Of a stretch of 64,000 bases of DNA, positions 36,109-43,918 are shown piece by piece; the stretch's first letter is position 1, and every line of letters starts with the position of its first letter. The translations under genes were made by a program, and so were the position numbers. The DNA is taken from positions 1 through 64,000 of the forward strand of contig NZ_JARXHX010000021.1 in the NCBI RefSeq assembly GCF_031127835.1, in the 5' to 3' direction. The notes beneath the pieces were generated by a model. The model had not been told where the DNA came from. It ran no database searches and saw nothing but the letters and a program-made list of their open reading frames with translations. This stretch comes from Pelagicoccus sp. SDUM812002. GTDB taxonomy: Bacteria > Verrucomicrobiota > Verrucomicrobiia > Opitutales > Opitutaceae.

Positions 36109-37124
36109 CGAACTTGTGTTCTAGGGGTGATGGTGAGGGTGAAGGCTTGGGCTTGCTTTGCCTTCAAGCGCAGGGTGCCTTTCCGGATTTTGCCCTGATC
36201 GCTACGGATTTCGAATTCCTCTCCGGAGGGCAGGGGAACTGTAAGCGGCTTATTCGCGTTTGTCCGGTAGGTGCATACGACTTCGCCCGCAGTTGATCCC
36301 GGTTCGATGAGCAGACTAACTTCCAGTTCTCCGCATTTGTATTCAAAACTTGGAACTCCTCGGACTTTCTTGTACCCTAGGAACTGTGGTGTTCCCTCGA
36401 AAAAAGGGGGACCATTGGTGATGAAGGAAGGTGGACCCATTACTTCCGCTTGGTAGGCAAAGCGTTTGCGTCCTCCGCCCTCGCCCGCTCCCCAGTAGTT
36501 GGTCATGTCGAGGAAAGGCCCGCTCCATGCGTAGAGTAGGCGGCACTCTGTGGAGTCGAAGCAGTACGACAGCGAGTTGCCAAAATTTACGGCGATGGCT
36601 CCCGGGACTCCCGGAACAACTGGATCTGTTTCCTCGGGATCGAAGGTACCGGTACTGGGGCTGTATTTCGGAGTGGCTTCTCCCCGGTCGTGGTGGGTGA
36701 ATACGCTGTCTGGCAACCCCATGGTTGGCATGAAGGTACGCAGCAAGATCGGGCGATCGAGCGTTCCCTCGGGAAAGGGCGTGACGGTGGACTTTCCCTT
36801 TTGGTTAGGACCGACTAGGTTGGTCCCCATGATAGATCGGACGTGCTTGGCTACCGCATCGATTTCATCGTCTGAGAGGATGTTGGACCAAGCGGGCATC
36901 GCTTTTGCCGGTACGCCGTTTTCGATGACGGCTTTGATTTCAGGCAGCGAGCTTCCGTGCAGGATTTCTGGATCGGTCAGGTTGGGGCCAAGTAGACCGG
37001 CTCCGTCGCTCCCATGGCAGGAGGCGCAGTAACTGGCGAAAACCTTGTCTCCATTTGCTGGTGACAAGGAAGTTACGCTGAGACTGGCGAACATAAAAAG
37101 CGATTTGGTTAGGCTTCGGTCCAT
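36105..37124 (-). CDS. Secreted cytochrome c fusion protein
   Basis: A 339-residue secreted protein. The N-terminal cytochrome c domain has the heme motif CASCH (residues 33-37) and the distal Met in KAMPAW, about 40 residues later, within 100 residues. A second, unknown domain (about 110-339) contains VNFGNSLSYCFDSTECRLLYAW and LEVSLLIEPGS, suggestive of a beta-sandwich. Such a mono-heme domain probably passes electrons from the neighbouring periplasmic dehydrogenase-like propeller. The gene overlaps both neighbours (four bases with the propeller, 16 with the isomerase), forming a tightly coupled operon. Confidence 0.85.
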   Translation of the reverse strand: MDRSLTKSLFMFASLSVTSLSPANGDKVFASYCASCHGSDGAGLLGPNLTDPEILHGSSLPEIKAVIENGVPAKAMPAWSNILSDDEIDAVAKHVRSIMGTNLVGPNQKGKSTVTPFPEGTLDRPILLRTFMPTMGLPDSVFTHHDRGEATPKYSPSTGTFDPEETDPVVPGVPGAIAVNFGNSLSYCFDSTECRLLYAWSGPFLDMTNYWGAGEGGGRKRFAYQAEVMGPPSFITNGPPFFEGTPQFLGYKKVRGVPSFEYKCGELEVSLLIEPGSTAGEVVCTYRTNANKPLTVPLPSGEEFEIRSDQGKIRKGTLRLKAKQAQAFTLTITPRTQVR

Positions 37125-37984
37125 TGCTTTTTGATCTCTTTGAATGCCGCTTCCATTTCCGAGAGCTCCCAGTTTCCCTCTATGCCAATCGCTCCTTGGT
37201 AACCCGCTTTTTTCAGGACTCCCAGAAGAGGGCGAAAATCTTGGCCGCTGGTGCCTGGCACGCGTCGGCCTTCCAGCTCCGCGATTTCGACGTGATGAAC
37301 GATATCGGCCGCTGCGGCGAGCTGTTCGGGCGTATCTCCTTCGGCCGCCATATGGTAAAAGTCGGCTACTCCTCGAATGTTTGGGTGGTCGGCGGCCCGC
37401 ACCACTCGTTCGACTTCAGTGATATGGTTGATGAAATTGCATTCCTGGGTTCGTAGTTGCTCGACACTTACAGTGACTCCGCGAGCGGCAGCAAGAGGTC
37501 CCAGTCGTTTGAGCAGCGACACGAATTGCTCGATTGCCTTTTCATACTCGAATCCGTCGGGAATCCGTCTAGCGCCGGAGCTGCCGAAAGTGATGTTGGT
37601 GACGTTTGCGCGTTTAGCGCGGTCGAAGGCGATTTCGCAGTATTCGACTACTTCGTCGTGATTTGCCTCGGGCCCAGTGCAATGGAGGTGGTTAGCTCGG
37701 ATGAAGCTATTGCAAGTGTAGATAGGAATGGGAGAGTGGGAAAGGGTTTCTAGCTTCTCTGCGAACTCTTCCTCCTTACTGAAGGGATCCAGAAAATCTG
37801 CTACGCTAAGGCCGACAAACTGTCCGCCCGCGGCGTGGATCTGCGGAGCGTTGCCCAAATTGGATTGTATTCCAACCTTGGGTAGTTGAACCGACTTGCC
37901 GAAGGCTTTCGAACTTAGGCAGAGTGAGCCGGTGAGAAGTAAGAACGAGCGGTTGAAGGCGCGTCGCGTCAGTGAATCTTGCAT
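37109..37984 (-). CDS. Secreted sugar phosphate isomerase/epimerase-like TIM barrel
   Basis: A 291-residue protein with a twin-arginine-like signal (TRRAFNRSFLLLTGSLC, residues 6-22). The rest is an AP_endonuc_2/xylose-isomerase-like TIM barrel: VGLSVADFLDPFSKEEEF, VSVEQLRTQECNFINHITEVERVV, NIRGVADFYHMAAEGDT, VHHVEIAELEGRRVPG and GAIGIEGNWE. Catalytic metals probably bind Glu/Asp/His in the last segments. It is the first gene of a three-gene operon with cytochrome c and propeller proteins, so a periplasmic sugar oxidation or isomerisation step is likely (inference). Confidence 0.85.
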   Translation of the reverse strand: MQDSLTRRAFNRSFLLLTGSLCLSSKAFGKSVQLPKVGIQSNLGNAPQIHAAGGQFVGLSVADFLDPFSKEEEFAEKLETLSHSPIPIYTCNSFIRANHLHCTGPEANHDEVVEYCEIAFDRAKRANVTNITFGSSGARRIPDGFEYEKAIEQFVSLLKRLGPLAAARGVTVSVEQLRTQECNFINHITEVERVVRAADHPNIRGVADFYHMAAEGDTPEQLAAAADIVHHVEIAELEGRRVPGTSGQDFRPLLGVLKKAGYQGAIGIEGNWELSEMEAAFKEIKKQWTEA

Positions 37985-38063
37985 ACGAGGTGTGGGGGTT
38001 GGAGCTCGAAGAATGGAATCATCAATGTCGACGCTCGAGCCGGGTTAATTTCGGAGGTTAGAT

Positions 38064-38105
38064 ATGAGCCAATCGAGGGGGTCCTCCGAGTTGTTAAACA
38101 GTTAA
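38064..38105 (+). CDS. SD-led micro-ORF A (13 aa)
   Basis: A 13-codon frame (MSQSRGSSELLNS) preceded by TCGGAGG with 6-7 nt spacing to ATG. The same GGAGG can pair with a CCTCCG 20 nt downstream, so the site could be sequestered in a hairpin. It may be a leader peptide of the downstream small gene. Coding status unproven. Confidence 0.35.
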   Translation: MSQSRGSSELLNS

Positions 38106-38128
38106 CCCGTTCAATCGGAGGTTTCGCA

Positions 38129-38179
38129 ATGAGAAAATACAGTCCTCTTCGTAACAAGAGCGGCCCAGGACGAGTTTAA
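38129..38179 (+). CDS. SD-led micro-ORF B (16 aa)
   Basis: A 16-codon frame (MRKYSPLRNKSGPGRV) preceded by TCGGAGG with 8 nt spacing, again a strong SD in a window where such sites are rare. Its product is basic and Gly/Pro-rich at the end. It lies 24 nt after micro-ORF A and before a 68-aa gene; a leader or a short regulatory peptide is possible. Confidence 0.35.
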   Translation: MRKYSPLRNKSGPGRV

Positions 38180-38261
38180 AACGAGCGTCAAAAGGCGGTT
38201 TTCGGGAACGCATCACATCCACTTATGTCTTTCATCCGTATACTAATATAAAGGAGGGAAA

Positions 38262-38468
38262 ATGGATACTAATCGCAAATACGAGGTACATCGATTCGAT
38301 GAACCCGTCAAGCTAAGGTACCCGCTCGAGGATTGGATCGAGCAGCTGCTCAGTAAATACCCAGATGAGCTAGCTACGATCCGCCCGGAACGGGCCAGAC
38401 AGCGTTCCGAGCGTTTGCACAAGATGCAACAAGGGCTCAGGGAACGTGCCAAGCGGCAGCTTTTTTAG
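38262..38468 (+). CDS. Small basic hypothetical protein, 68 aa
   Basis: A 68-residue basic, helical protein (MDTNRKYEVHRFDEPVKL, then LEDWIEQLLSKYPDELATIRPERARQRSERL). It is preceded by AAAGGAGGGAAA before ATG, the best ribosome binding site in the region, and followed by a strong terminator. That makes a real gene likely despite no recognised family. The Arg-rich C-terminal half could bind nucleic acid (inference). It stands alone on the + strand between reverse-strand operons. Confidence 0.65.
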   Translation: MDTNRKYEVHRFDEPVKLRYPLEDWIEQLLSKYPDELATIRPERARQRSERLHKMQQGLRERAKRQLF

Positions 38469-38496
38469 AAGCTGTCCACGGTGCGTGGTGTTTAGG

Positions 38497-38546
38497 AAAA
38501 ATCGCGGTTTTCGCTATCTTGACCGATAGCGGGATCCGCGGTTTTT
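38497..38546 (+). terminator. Rho-independent terminator of the 68-aa gene
   Basis: A two-part stem: outer AAAAATCGCGG/CCGCGGTTTTT (one wobble) and inner CGCTATC/GATAGCG with a 6-nt loop; the right arm ends in TTTTT. The A-rich left arm makes it bidirectional in principle. Confidence 0.8.
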
Positions 38547-38618
38547 CTCGTTGCAACTTCGGACGAGGTAGCAGTTTTCCAGGTATAGGGCAGCGGAAAC
38601 GCTGCACTGCGGTGTACG

Positions 38619-39509
38619 CTACTGATTGACGATCAGTTCGGATAATTTCACTTCAAATAGCTGCTTCTGCTCGTTGGTGATGATGAGGGTTTCGTCATCG
38701 TCCCAGCAGATTGCTTCGCATTGCTTGGCGTAGAAGGTTTTGTAGTACGCTTTGCCGGCGAAGTAGTTGTCGCTACCCTCGGGCTTTTCAAAAACCCAAC
38801 AGCTTGTGTAAGTGATAACTGCCAGCTTTCGGCCATCGGGCGACGCGTCGGCCCCAGTGGCTTGTCCGCGGAGATTGAAGGTGCTGACGAGGGTTAGCGG
38901 ATTGCTCACGAATGCGTTTTGAGCGTCGAGTCGGTAAAGCTTTGTTTCGGGGGTGCTCCGGTTTTTGGATACGAGATAGTGTTTTCCGTTGGCGAAGAAG
39001 AGAGCTTCGCAGTCGAAGTCCATGCGGTCCGGATTTGGAAATTCGGTTTGGTCAGGATAGTGGAAGTCGATGCGTTGCCGTGCTCGCGTCTTCCACGTCT
39101 TGCGCGGATCCGGCTCGGGTATAACGTAAAGCGCGAGGTCGCGGCGAGCGTTGTCGTTGTTTCCGCAGGCGGCGATGACGAGGTTGCCTTGGTCGTCGGT
39201 AGAAATGTCTTCCCAATCGATATTGACTGCGTCGCCTATGGAGATGCCTTCGTAGGGCTGATGGTTCTCTCTGGCCCAATCAGTCTGCACGCTTTTTCCA
39301 TCGCGAGTGATAGCGAAGATGCGAGCGGAGTCGCCGGAGTCGTTATGGGTCCAGTAGAGGTCCTCGAACTGGCGGCTTTTGACGAGTCCAGAAGACTCGT
39401 CGATATCCTTGTCCGTTATCGTGGCGTAAGGAGTTAGGGCGAGTTGGGCAGTTGCGTTGAACCCGACTGAGGCGAGGGTCAGGACAGCTAAAAGTTTGAG
39501 CAGGATCAT
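38619..39509 (-). CDS. Secreted propeller-like protein, ESSGL family
   Basis: A 296-residue secreted protein from ATG 39509 (signal MILLKLLAVLTLASVGFNATA). It has propeller-like strands with the pattern DESSGLVKSRQFEDLYWTHNDSGDSARIF, VNIDWEDISTDDQGNLVIAACGNND and MDFDCEALFF, which recall uncharacterised beta-propeller proteins in the phytase/esterase-like superfamily. No catalytic residue set can be read. The long upstream extension of this frame is antisense to the permease and is not used. It is last in the reverse run of the ureide/biuret-like island, but may be independent. Confidence 0.75.
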   Translation of the reverse strand: MILLKLLAVLTLASVGFNATAQLALTPYATITDKDIDESSGLVKSRQFEDLYWTHNDSGDSARIFAITRDGKSVQTDWARENHQPYEGISIGDAVNIDWEDISTDDQGNLVIAACGNNDNARRDLALYVIPEPDPRKTWKTRARQRIDFHYPDQTEFPNPDRMDFDCEALFFANGKHYLVSKNRSTPETKLYRLDAQNAFVSNPLTLVSTFNLRGQATGADASPDGRKLAVITYTSCWVFEKPEGSDNYFAGKAYYKTFYAKQCEAICWDDDETLIITNEQKQLFEVKLSELIVNQ

Positions 39510-39552
39510 TGTCTGCTCAGACTGCGTATTATTTATGCTGACACAAGCGCTT

Positions 39553-41169
39553 CTATCGGGAAGCGGCGAGTTCGGGTTCGACTTCAGCGTGTCCCTCTGA
39601 CTCGGCAGCAAGTGCATCGTCCTCGGAGGTTGCAAAGCGAGCGCAGCCTGCGAGGAAGGCAGCCAGCAATACGTAAGCGACAGCCAGAGTTGGCGATTGA
39701 GCGATTCCGATGTGCTCTCCGTGCATAAATCCAAAAAAGGTGAATACGGCTCCAGCGGCGGCGAACAGGCTAGCCCTCCGAAATTGCTTTTCGATGATGA
39801 AAACCATGGTTGCTGAGAGAACGATTCCCGAGAGAACCGCTCCGCCTCCAAGGATCTCGAGGGCTTCGAGCATGACGCCTTCGCCTGCTAGCCTTTGACT
39901 GAGTTCGGGAGTGAGCTCTCCGGCCCCGGCTGCGGTGAGCGTGCTGCGAACCAAGCCAGATGCCCAGTGGGCGATGTGCGGCACTATGGCGAGGATGATG
40001 GCCGGAGCGTGTTTGCGAGGTGTTTCTTGGAAGGCCTGTGATCCGATCAGCATGCCGATGTAAAGTAGGATCGGCAAAATGGCTACAACTGGGATTGCCG
40101 CGAGCATGACCGAAGCGAATCCGAACCAGCAAAGGCCGATGACCATCACTCCGGTGGCAAACGAATAGCCACGCCGACCACCCATGGCTTTCCAGCCCGG
40201 ATGTCCGATGTAGACGGCGAGCACGAATGGATTGCCCATGAGGCAGCCGACCATGCTGCAAACGCCGTCCGCCATGAGAACTTTTCGTGTGGGGAAATTA
40301 TCGCCAGCGACGGAAGCGCTCTCAACGTTATCGATGGCTTCGATCAAATCGTAGAGACCGAAGGGAATGGCGGTCACGAGAAGGATGCCGAGGTATTCGA
40401 ATCCGGAAAACGTGTGCCCTATAGCGGGTATGGGAATGCGGAATCCGAAGTTGGTGAAGGAGGAAACGAGGCCGTCGAGTGAAAGGCCTCCCCAATTGAG
40501 GTCGAATAGGTTTGAGGTCCAGGCCATGAAGGTACCGACTGCCAGAGCGATGCAACCGGCGGGGATTCCGCGAAAGTACCTCATGCCCCCAAACCAGCTG
40601 ACCATGAGTATGGCGAAGCAGAGGATGCCAATGGTCGGCGTGAGGAACATCTGCAGGGCAGGACGCATGGATATGAAGGTTATGGATACACCGGCTAGTG
40701 TTCCGAGGAGGGCCGCACGAGGGGTGATCTTGCGCACCCATTGACCGACGAAACCGCCGAGAATGAGCACGATGCTTTGGATGAAAACCCAGGTTAATCC
40801 CGCTTCCCACGCTTTGATGGGGTCGCCGGTGGCCAATTTAATCGGTAACATAACCACGAATACGCAGATAAACATGTGCCCAACGCCAGGTCCAGAGGGT
40901 AGGGCGCAAACGTCGTCGCGGCCGGTTTGGATGGCGAGTTTGTGGGCGAGCCATGCGTAGTAGAAAGTCGACATGACCAGCATCAGGCCGAGAGCCGGTA
41001 AGATGCGCCCGAATACCAATTCGTCCGGCATCCCGATGACGAAGCGGAGTAACCCCGTCATGGTCAGGACATTGACGAGGATGTTGGTGCCGAAGCCGAA
41101 GAAGGCATTCCAATCACCCGGAATCCAGATCTTGGGACGGAAGGTTGTACTAGAGTGAGTCGTATTCAT
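39553..41169 (-). CDS. NCS2-type xanthine/uracil permease
   Basis: A 538-residue integral membrane protein of about 14 helices. Its signatures are WNAFFGFGTNILVNVLTMTGLLRFVIG, DDVCALPSGPGVGHMFICVFVV and YDLIEAIDNVESASVAGDNFPTRKVLMADGVCSMVGCLMGNPF, which match the AzgA/NCS2 (nucleobase-ascorbate) transporter superfamily. Such permeases import nucleobases or related ureide-like compounds with protons. It lies 14 nt after the isochorismatase gene, in one reverse-strand operon. Its acidic tail (EDDALAAESEGHAEVEPE) is unusual. The substrate is inferred from neighbours. Confidence 0.85.
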   Translation of the reverse strand: MNTTHSSTTFRPKIWIPGDWNAFFGFGTNILVNVLTMTGLLRFVIGMPDELVFGRILPALGLMLVMSTFYYAWLAHKLAIQTGRDDVCALPSGPGVGHMFICVFVVMLPIKLATGDPIKAWEAGLTWVFIQSIVLILGGFVGQWVRKITPRAALLGTLAGVSITFISMRPALQMFLTPTIGILCFAILMVSWFGGMRYFRGIPAGCIALAVGTFMAWTSNLFDLNWGGLSLDGLVSSFTNFGFRIPIPAIGHTFSGFEYLGILLVTAIPFGLYDLIEAIDNVESASVAGDNFPTRKVLMADGVCSMVGCLMGNPFVLAVYIGHPGWKAMGGRRGYSFATGVMVIGLCWFGFASVMLAAIPVVAILPILLYIGMLIGSQAFQETPRKHAPAIILAIVPHIAHWASGLVRSTLTAAGAGELTPELSQRLAGEGVMLEALEILGGGAVLSGIVLSATMVFIIEKQFRRASLFAAAGAVFTFFGFMHGEHIGIAQSPTLAVAYVLLAAFLAGCARFATSEDDALAAESEGHAEVEPELAASR

Positions 41170-41183
41170 GTATTGGGCACGGT

Positions 41184-41855
41184 TTAGAGAAGCACTTCGA
41201 GAAGAGAATCAGAATCGGACACCCAACCGAATATACCGCCTTGGGCTTTGATCATGGCGAGGGCAGCATGGTGCATGGACGGGAAGTAGGACGCGGTGGC
41301 GTCGGAGAGGACGAGGCATTCAAATCCGCGGTCATTGGCCTCGCGCACGGTGGTATTGACGCAGACCTCGGTGGTCACTCCGGTAACGACGAGTTGTGAG
41401 ATTCCGCGTGCTTTGAGCTGCGCTTCCAAGTCGGTGCGGGTGAAAGCGCCTTTACCTGGTTTGTCGATGATCGGCTCGTCGGAGAGCGGGTAGAGCTCGG
41501 GGATGATATCGTGCCCATTTTCGCCGCGGATCAGGATGCGGCCCATGGGGCCTAGATCGCCGATGCGGAGGGACGGGTTGCCGCGATTTCGTTTCGAAGG
41601 CGGCAAGTCGGAGAGGTTCGGCAGGTGTCCTTCGCGGGTGTGAAGAACGGGCAGTCCTGCTTCTCGCCAAGCGGCGAGTAGACGTCTGTTTGGTTCGATA
41701 ACGGAGCGCAGGAGCGAAACGTCATTGCCCAATGTTTCGCCGAATCCTCCGGATTCGAGAAAGTCCCGCTGCATGTCGATGATGAGTAGGGCGCAGTTTT
41801 CGGGTTGAAGCGGAAAGTCGTAGGGCGAGGCTTTGACTGTAGTTGCTTTTGTCAT
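41184..41855 (-). CDS. BiuH-like isochorismatase-family amidohydrolase
   Basis: A 223-residue cysteine hydrolase. The catalytic triad is D27 (LIIDMQRDF), K135 (DKPGKGAF) and C165 ([11 protein letters not shown]). The segments [43 protein letters not shown] and [13 protein letters not shown] closely resemble biuret amidohydrolase BiuH of rhizobia (biuret to allophanate plus ammonia), more than N-carbamoylsarcosine amidase or RutB. The specificity is inferred by similarity. Start ATG overlaps the amidase stop by four bases. Confidence 0.88.
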   Translation of the reverse strand: MTKATTVKASPYDFPLQPENCALLIIDMQRDFLESGGFGETLGNDVSLLRSVIEPNRRLLAAWREAGLPVLHTREGHLPNLSDLPPSKRNRGNPSLRIGDLGPMGRILIRGENGHDIIPELYPLSDEPIIDKPGKGAFTRTDLEAQLKARGISQLVVTGVTTEVCVNTTVREANDRGFECLVLSDATASYFPSMHHAALAMIKAQGGIFGWVSDSDSLLEVLL

Positions 41856-43270
41856 ACGTCGGCCGTCAGCTGTTGCTGGTTTGCTAGCGGAGCGGAACAG
41901 ATGCCCGACTTTTCCAGCGCGTTAGCGACCTGAAGCAACTTTGCCTCGCTGTGAGGCGGGCCGATTAGCTGTACCGCACAAGGTAGCTCTCCAGGCAAGT
42001 GGACGGGAGCGGCAACGACGGGCAAGCCCACTAGGGAGACGGGTTGGGCGAAGAGTCCGATATTCGCTCGAAGTGGAATTTCTTCATCAGCGAAGGGAAA
42101 GGTCTCCTGTTCGAAGGCTGGTGCTCGGAGCGGGGTAGCGGGTGCGATGAGGACGTCAACATGGCGAAATATCTCTGCAAGCTGCTCTTTCCACCAAGCA
42201 CGGAAGCGTTGAGCTTGCAGCGGCCAGGCGGCAGGGATCAAGGCTCCGGAAAAGAGGCGGTCGCGAATGAAGGGGTCGAAGTCTTGCGGGCATTTCTTGA
42301 GGTTGTCGAGGTGACGTTGGGCACTTTCGGCAGCAGTGATGAGATAGGCGGCGGTGCGGGCGAGCTCTGGTTGAGGGAGCTCGAGCTCGTTGTCGACGCC
42401 GAGGTCTCGGCAAACTGTATCCACGGCCTCGTGTATGAAGGCTTCACCACCCGTTGCGAAGTAGCCGCCGAGCTTGGCAATGCGTAGCGGTTCGATGCTG
42501 GTTTCGATGGATGCGGCGACGAGATCGGATTCGCGTTTCGAGCACGCAGCGTCGCGTCGGTCCGGTCCGCTTATGGCGTCGTAACTTAGGGCGAGGTCAA
42601 GCGGACTGCGAGCAAAGGGACCAATGGTGTCGAGACTGTCGACGAAAGCGAATGAACCCGCCCGGGAGAGAGCTCCGTAAGTGGGACGTAAACCCCAGAT
42701 GCCGCAGAAGGATGAGGGGACGCGGATGGAGCCATTGGTGTCGGTGCCGAGCGTAATGCTGGCCAAGCCGCCAGCGATAGCGGAACCAGAGCCTCCGGAG
42801 GAACCGCCGGCTGAGCGGGTGGTATCGTGTGGATTGCGAGTGGGGCCGTCGTGTGGGTTGTTGGTGATGAAGTCGTAGGCGTACTCGCCCATATTCAGAG
42901 CTCCGAGACAGATGGCTCCTGACTTGCATAGCCGTTCGACTGCAGTGGCGTCGGTGCTAGCGGGCGGATTCTCGCGATTGATTTTGGACCCGGCGACGGT
43001 GATTTCGCCTTTCAAGTCGAAGAGGTTTTTGACGGAATAGGGCACACCTGCGAGCGGTCCTGGATCGCGGCCAGAGGCGACGATATCGTCGACGGCTTGG
43101 CTTTCTGAGAGAGCGCGTTCGCGCGTGACGAGGGTGTAGGCGTTCAGTTCGCCGTTTTTCGCGTCTATGCGATCGAGGAAGTGTTTCGTAACTTCGACTG
43201 CGCAAATGTCTCCACTACGAACGGCGGCGGCTATTTCGCTGGCGGTGGCCTTTTCGATTTCCGATCTCAT
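41852..43270 (-). CDS. AtzE/HpxY-like amidase
   Basis: A 472-residue amidase-signature enzyme from ATG 43270. The catalytic Lys81 ([14 protein letters not shown]), cis-Ser region GSSGGSGSA (157-163) and nucleophile Ser181 ([14 protein letters not shown]) are all present. Its closest relatives by motif are AtzE (1-carboxybiuret hydrolase) and HpxY (oxalurate pathway). Both families use a small GatC-like partner (AtzG/HpxX), and the upstream gene carries a domain of that type fused to a DUF3225 domain. The start overlaps that gene by four bases. A longer frame from 43495 lies inside the upstream gene and is not used. Confidence 0.9.
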   Translation of the reverse strand: MRSEIEKATASEIAAAVRSGDICAVEVTKHFLDRIDAKNGELNAYTLVTRERALSESQAVDDIVASGRDPGPLAGVPYSVKNLFDLKGEITVAGSKINRENPPASTDATAVERLCKSGAICLGALNMGEYAYDFITNNPHDGPTRNPHDTTRSAGGSSGGSGSAIAGGLASITLGTDTNGSIRVPSSFCGIWGLRPTYGALSRAGSFAFVDSLDTIGPFARSPLDLALSYDAISGPDRRDAACSKRESDLVAASIETSIEPLRIAKLGGYFATGGEAFIHEAVDTVCRDLGVDNELELPQPELARTAAYLITAAESAQRHLDNLKKCPQDFDPFIRDRLFSGALIPAAWPLQAQRFRAWWKEQLAEIFRHVDVLIAPATPLRAPAFEQETFPFADEEIPLRANIGLFAQPVSLVGLPVVAAPVHLPGELPCAVQLIGPPHSEAKLLQVANALEKSGICSAPLANQQQLTADV

Positions 43271-43818
43271 GGTTGGAAAACGGGGGCGGGTTCGATGTGG
43301 TTGGGAAGTGGATACGCCATGAGCCCGCCCGCGAGGAAGGCGGTGGTTTCGAAGTGTTTTTGAATTGAGGGCAGGTTTTCGCCTTCTGGGATCAATCCGA
43401 GAGAAGCGAGATTGTCTCTGATCTTGGCATGCGGTTCGCTGGCGAGGGAGACATGGGCGGATACTATTTTCCAGTCGCCTTCGATTTTGACCCAAGTTTG
43501 GGACTGTCTTCCGGGGCGAGGTCCGTCGTCGTAGTTTGAGATGTATTCATACATTACTGACGCGAATGAATCGCCAAAGGTGGAGATCGAACGCTTGAGC
43601 TCCTGCCGCTGGTTGAAGTTGGGGATGCGGGCTTGGCGGAACGAGGCAATTTCCTCGTGTCCGTAGAGTTGTTCGGTCACTCCGAAACGGACTGCGTGCG
43701 GGGAGTTCCAGAAGAAGTTTTGCAGAGAGGCTACATCGTTGGAGAGGAGGGCCTGCTCGTAGGCTTCAAAAGCTGCAGTGACTTCGGAAAGGGTCTGGCA
43801 ATCGTTATGGAAGGGCAT
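43267..43818 (-). CDS. AtzH/HpxZ (DUF3225)-AtzG/HpxX (DUF4089)-like fusion
   Basis: A 183-residue two-part protein. Residues 1-128 match the DUF3225/SnoaL-like fold of AtzH/HpxZ: EVTAAFEAYEQALLSNDV, FWNSPHAVRFGVTEQLYGHEEIASFR and QTWVKIEGDWKIVSAHVSL. Residues 131-183 form a tail with LASLGL, a helix (SIQKHFETTAFLAGGLM) and the ending YPLPNHIEPAPVF, the hallmark of the small GatC-like AtzG/HpxX subunit (DUF4089). AtzH and AtzG are separate proteins in the described systems, so this is a fusion. Residues and order are seen; the domain identity of the tail comes from memory of the family. Confidence 0.75.
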   Translation of the reverse strand: MPFHNDCQTLSEVTAAFEAYEQALLSNDVASLQNFFWNSPHAVRFGVTEQLYGHEEIASFRQARIPNFNQRQELKRSISTFGDSFASVMYEYISNYDDGPRPGRQSQTWVKIEGDWKIVSAHVSLASEPHAKIRDNLASLGLIPEGENLPSIQKHFETTAFLAGGLMAYPLPNHIEPAPVFQP

Positions 43819-43918
43819 TTCGGTAGGATTAGGAAAGCAGCAGGAAGGGGGCCATGAACGGAGCTCCCTCCCTGCTCCTTATTACTGATAGATCTTAACT
43901 CAGGCAAAGGGCGTTAGC

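Noticed and set aside
39510-39851. 114-codon N-terminal extension of the propeller protein
   Set aside because: It runs antisense to nothing but overlaps the permease tail; a clear signal peptide starts at 39509.
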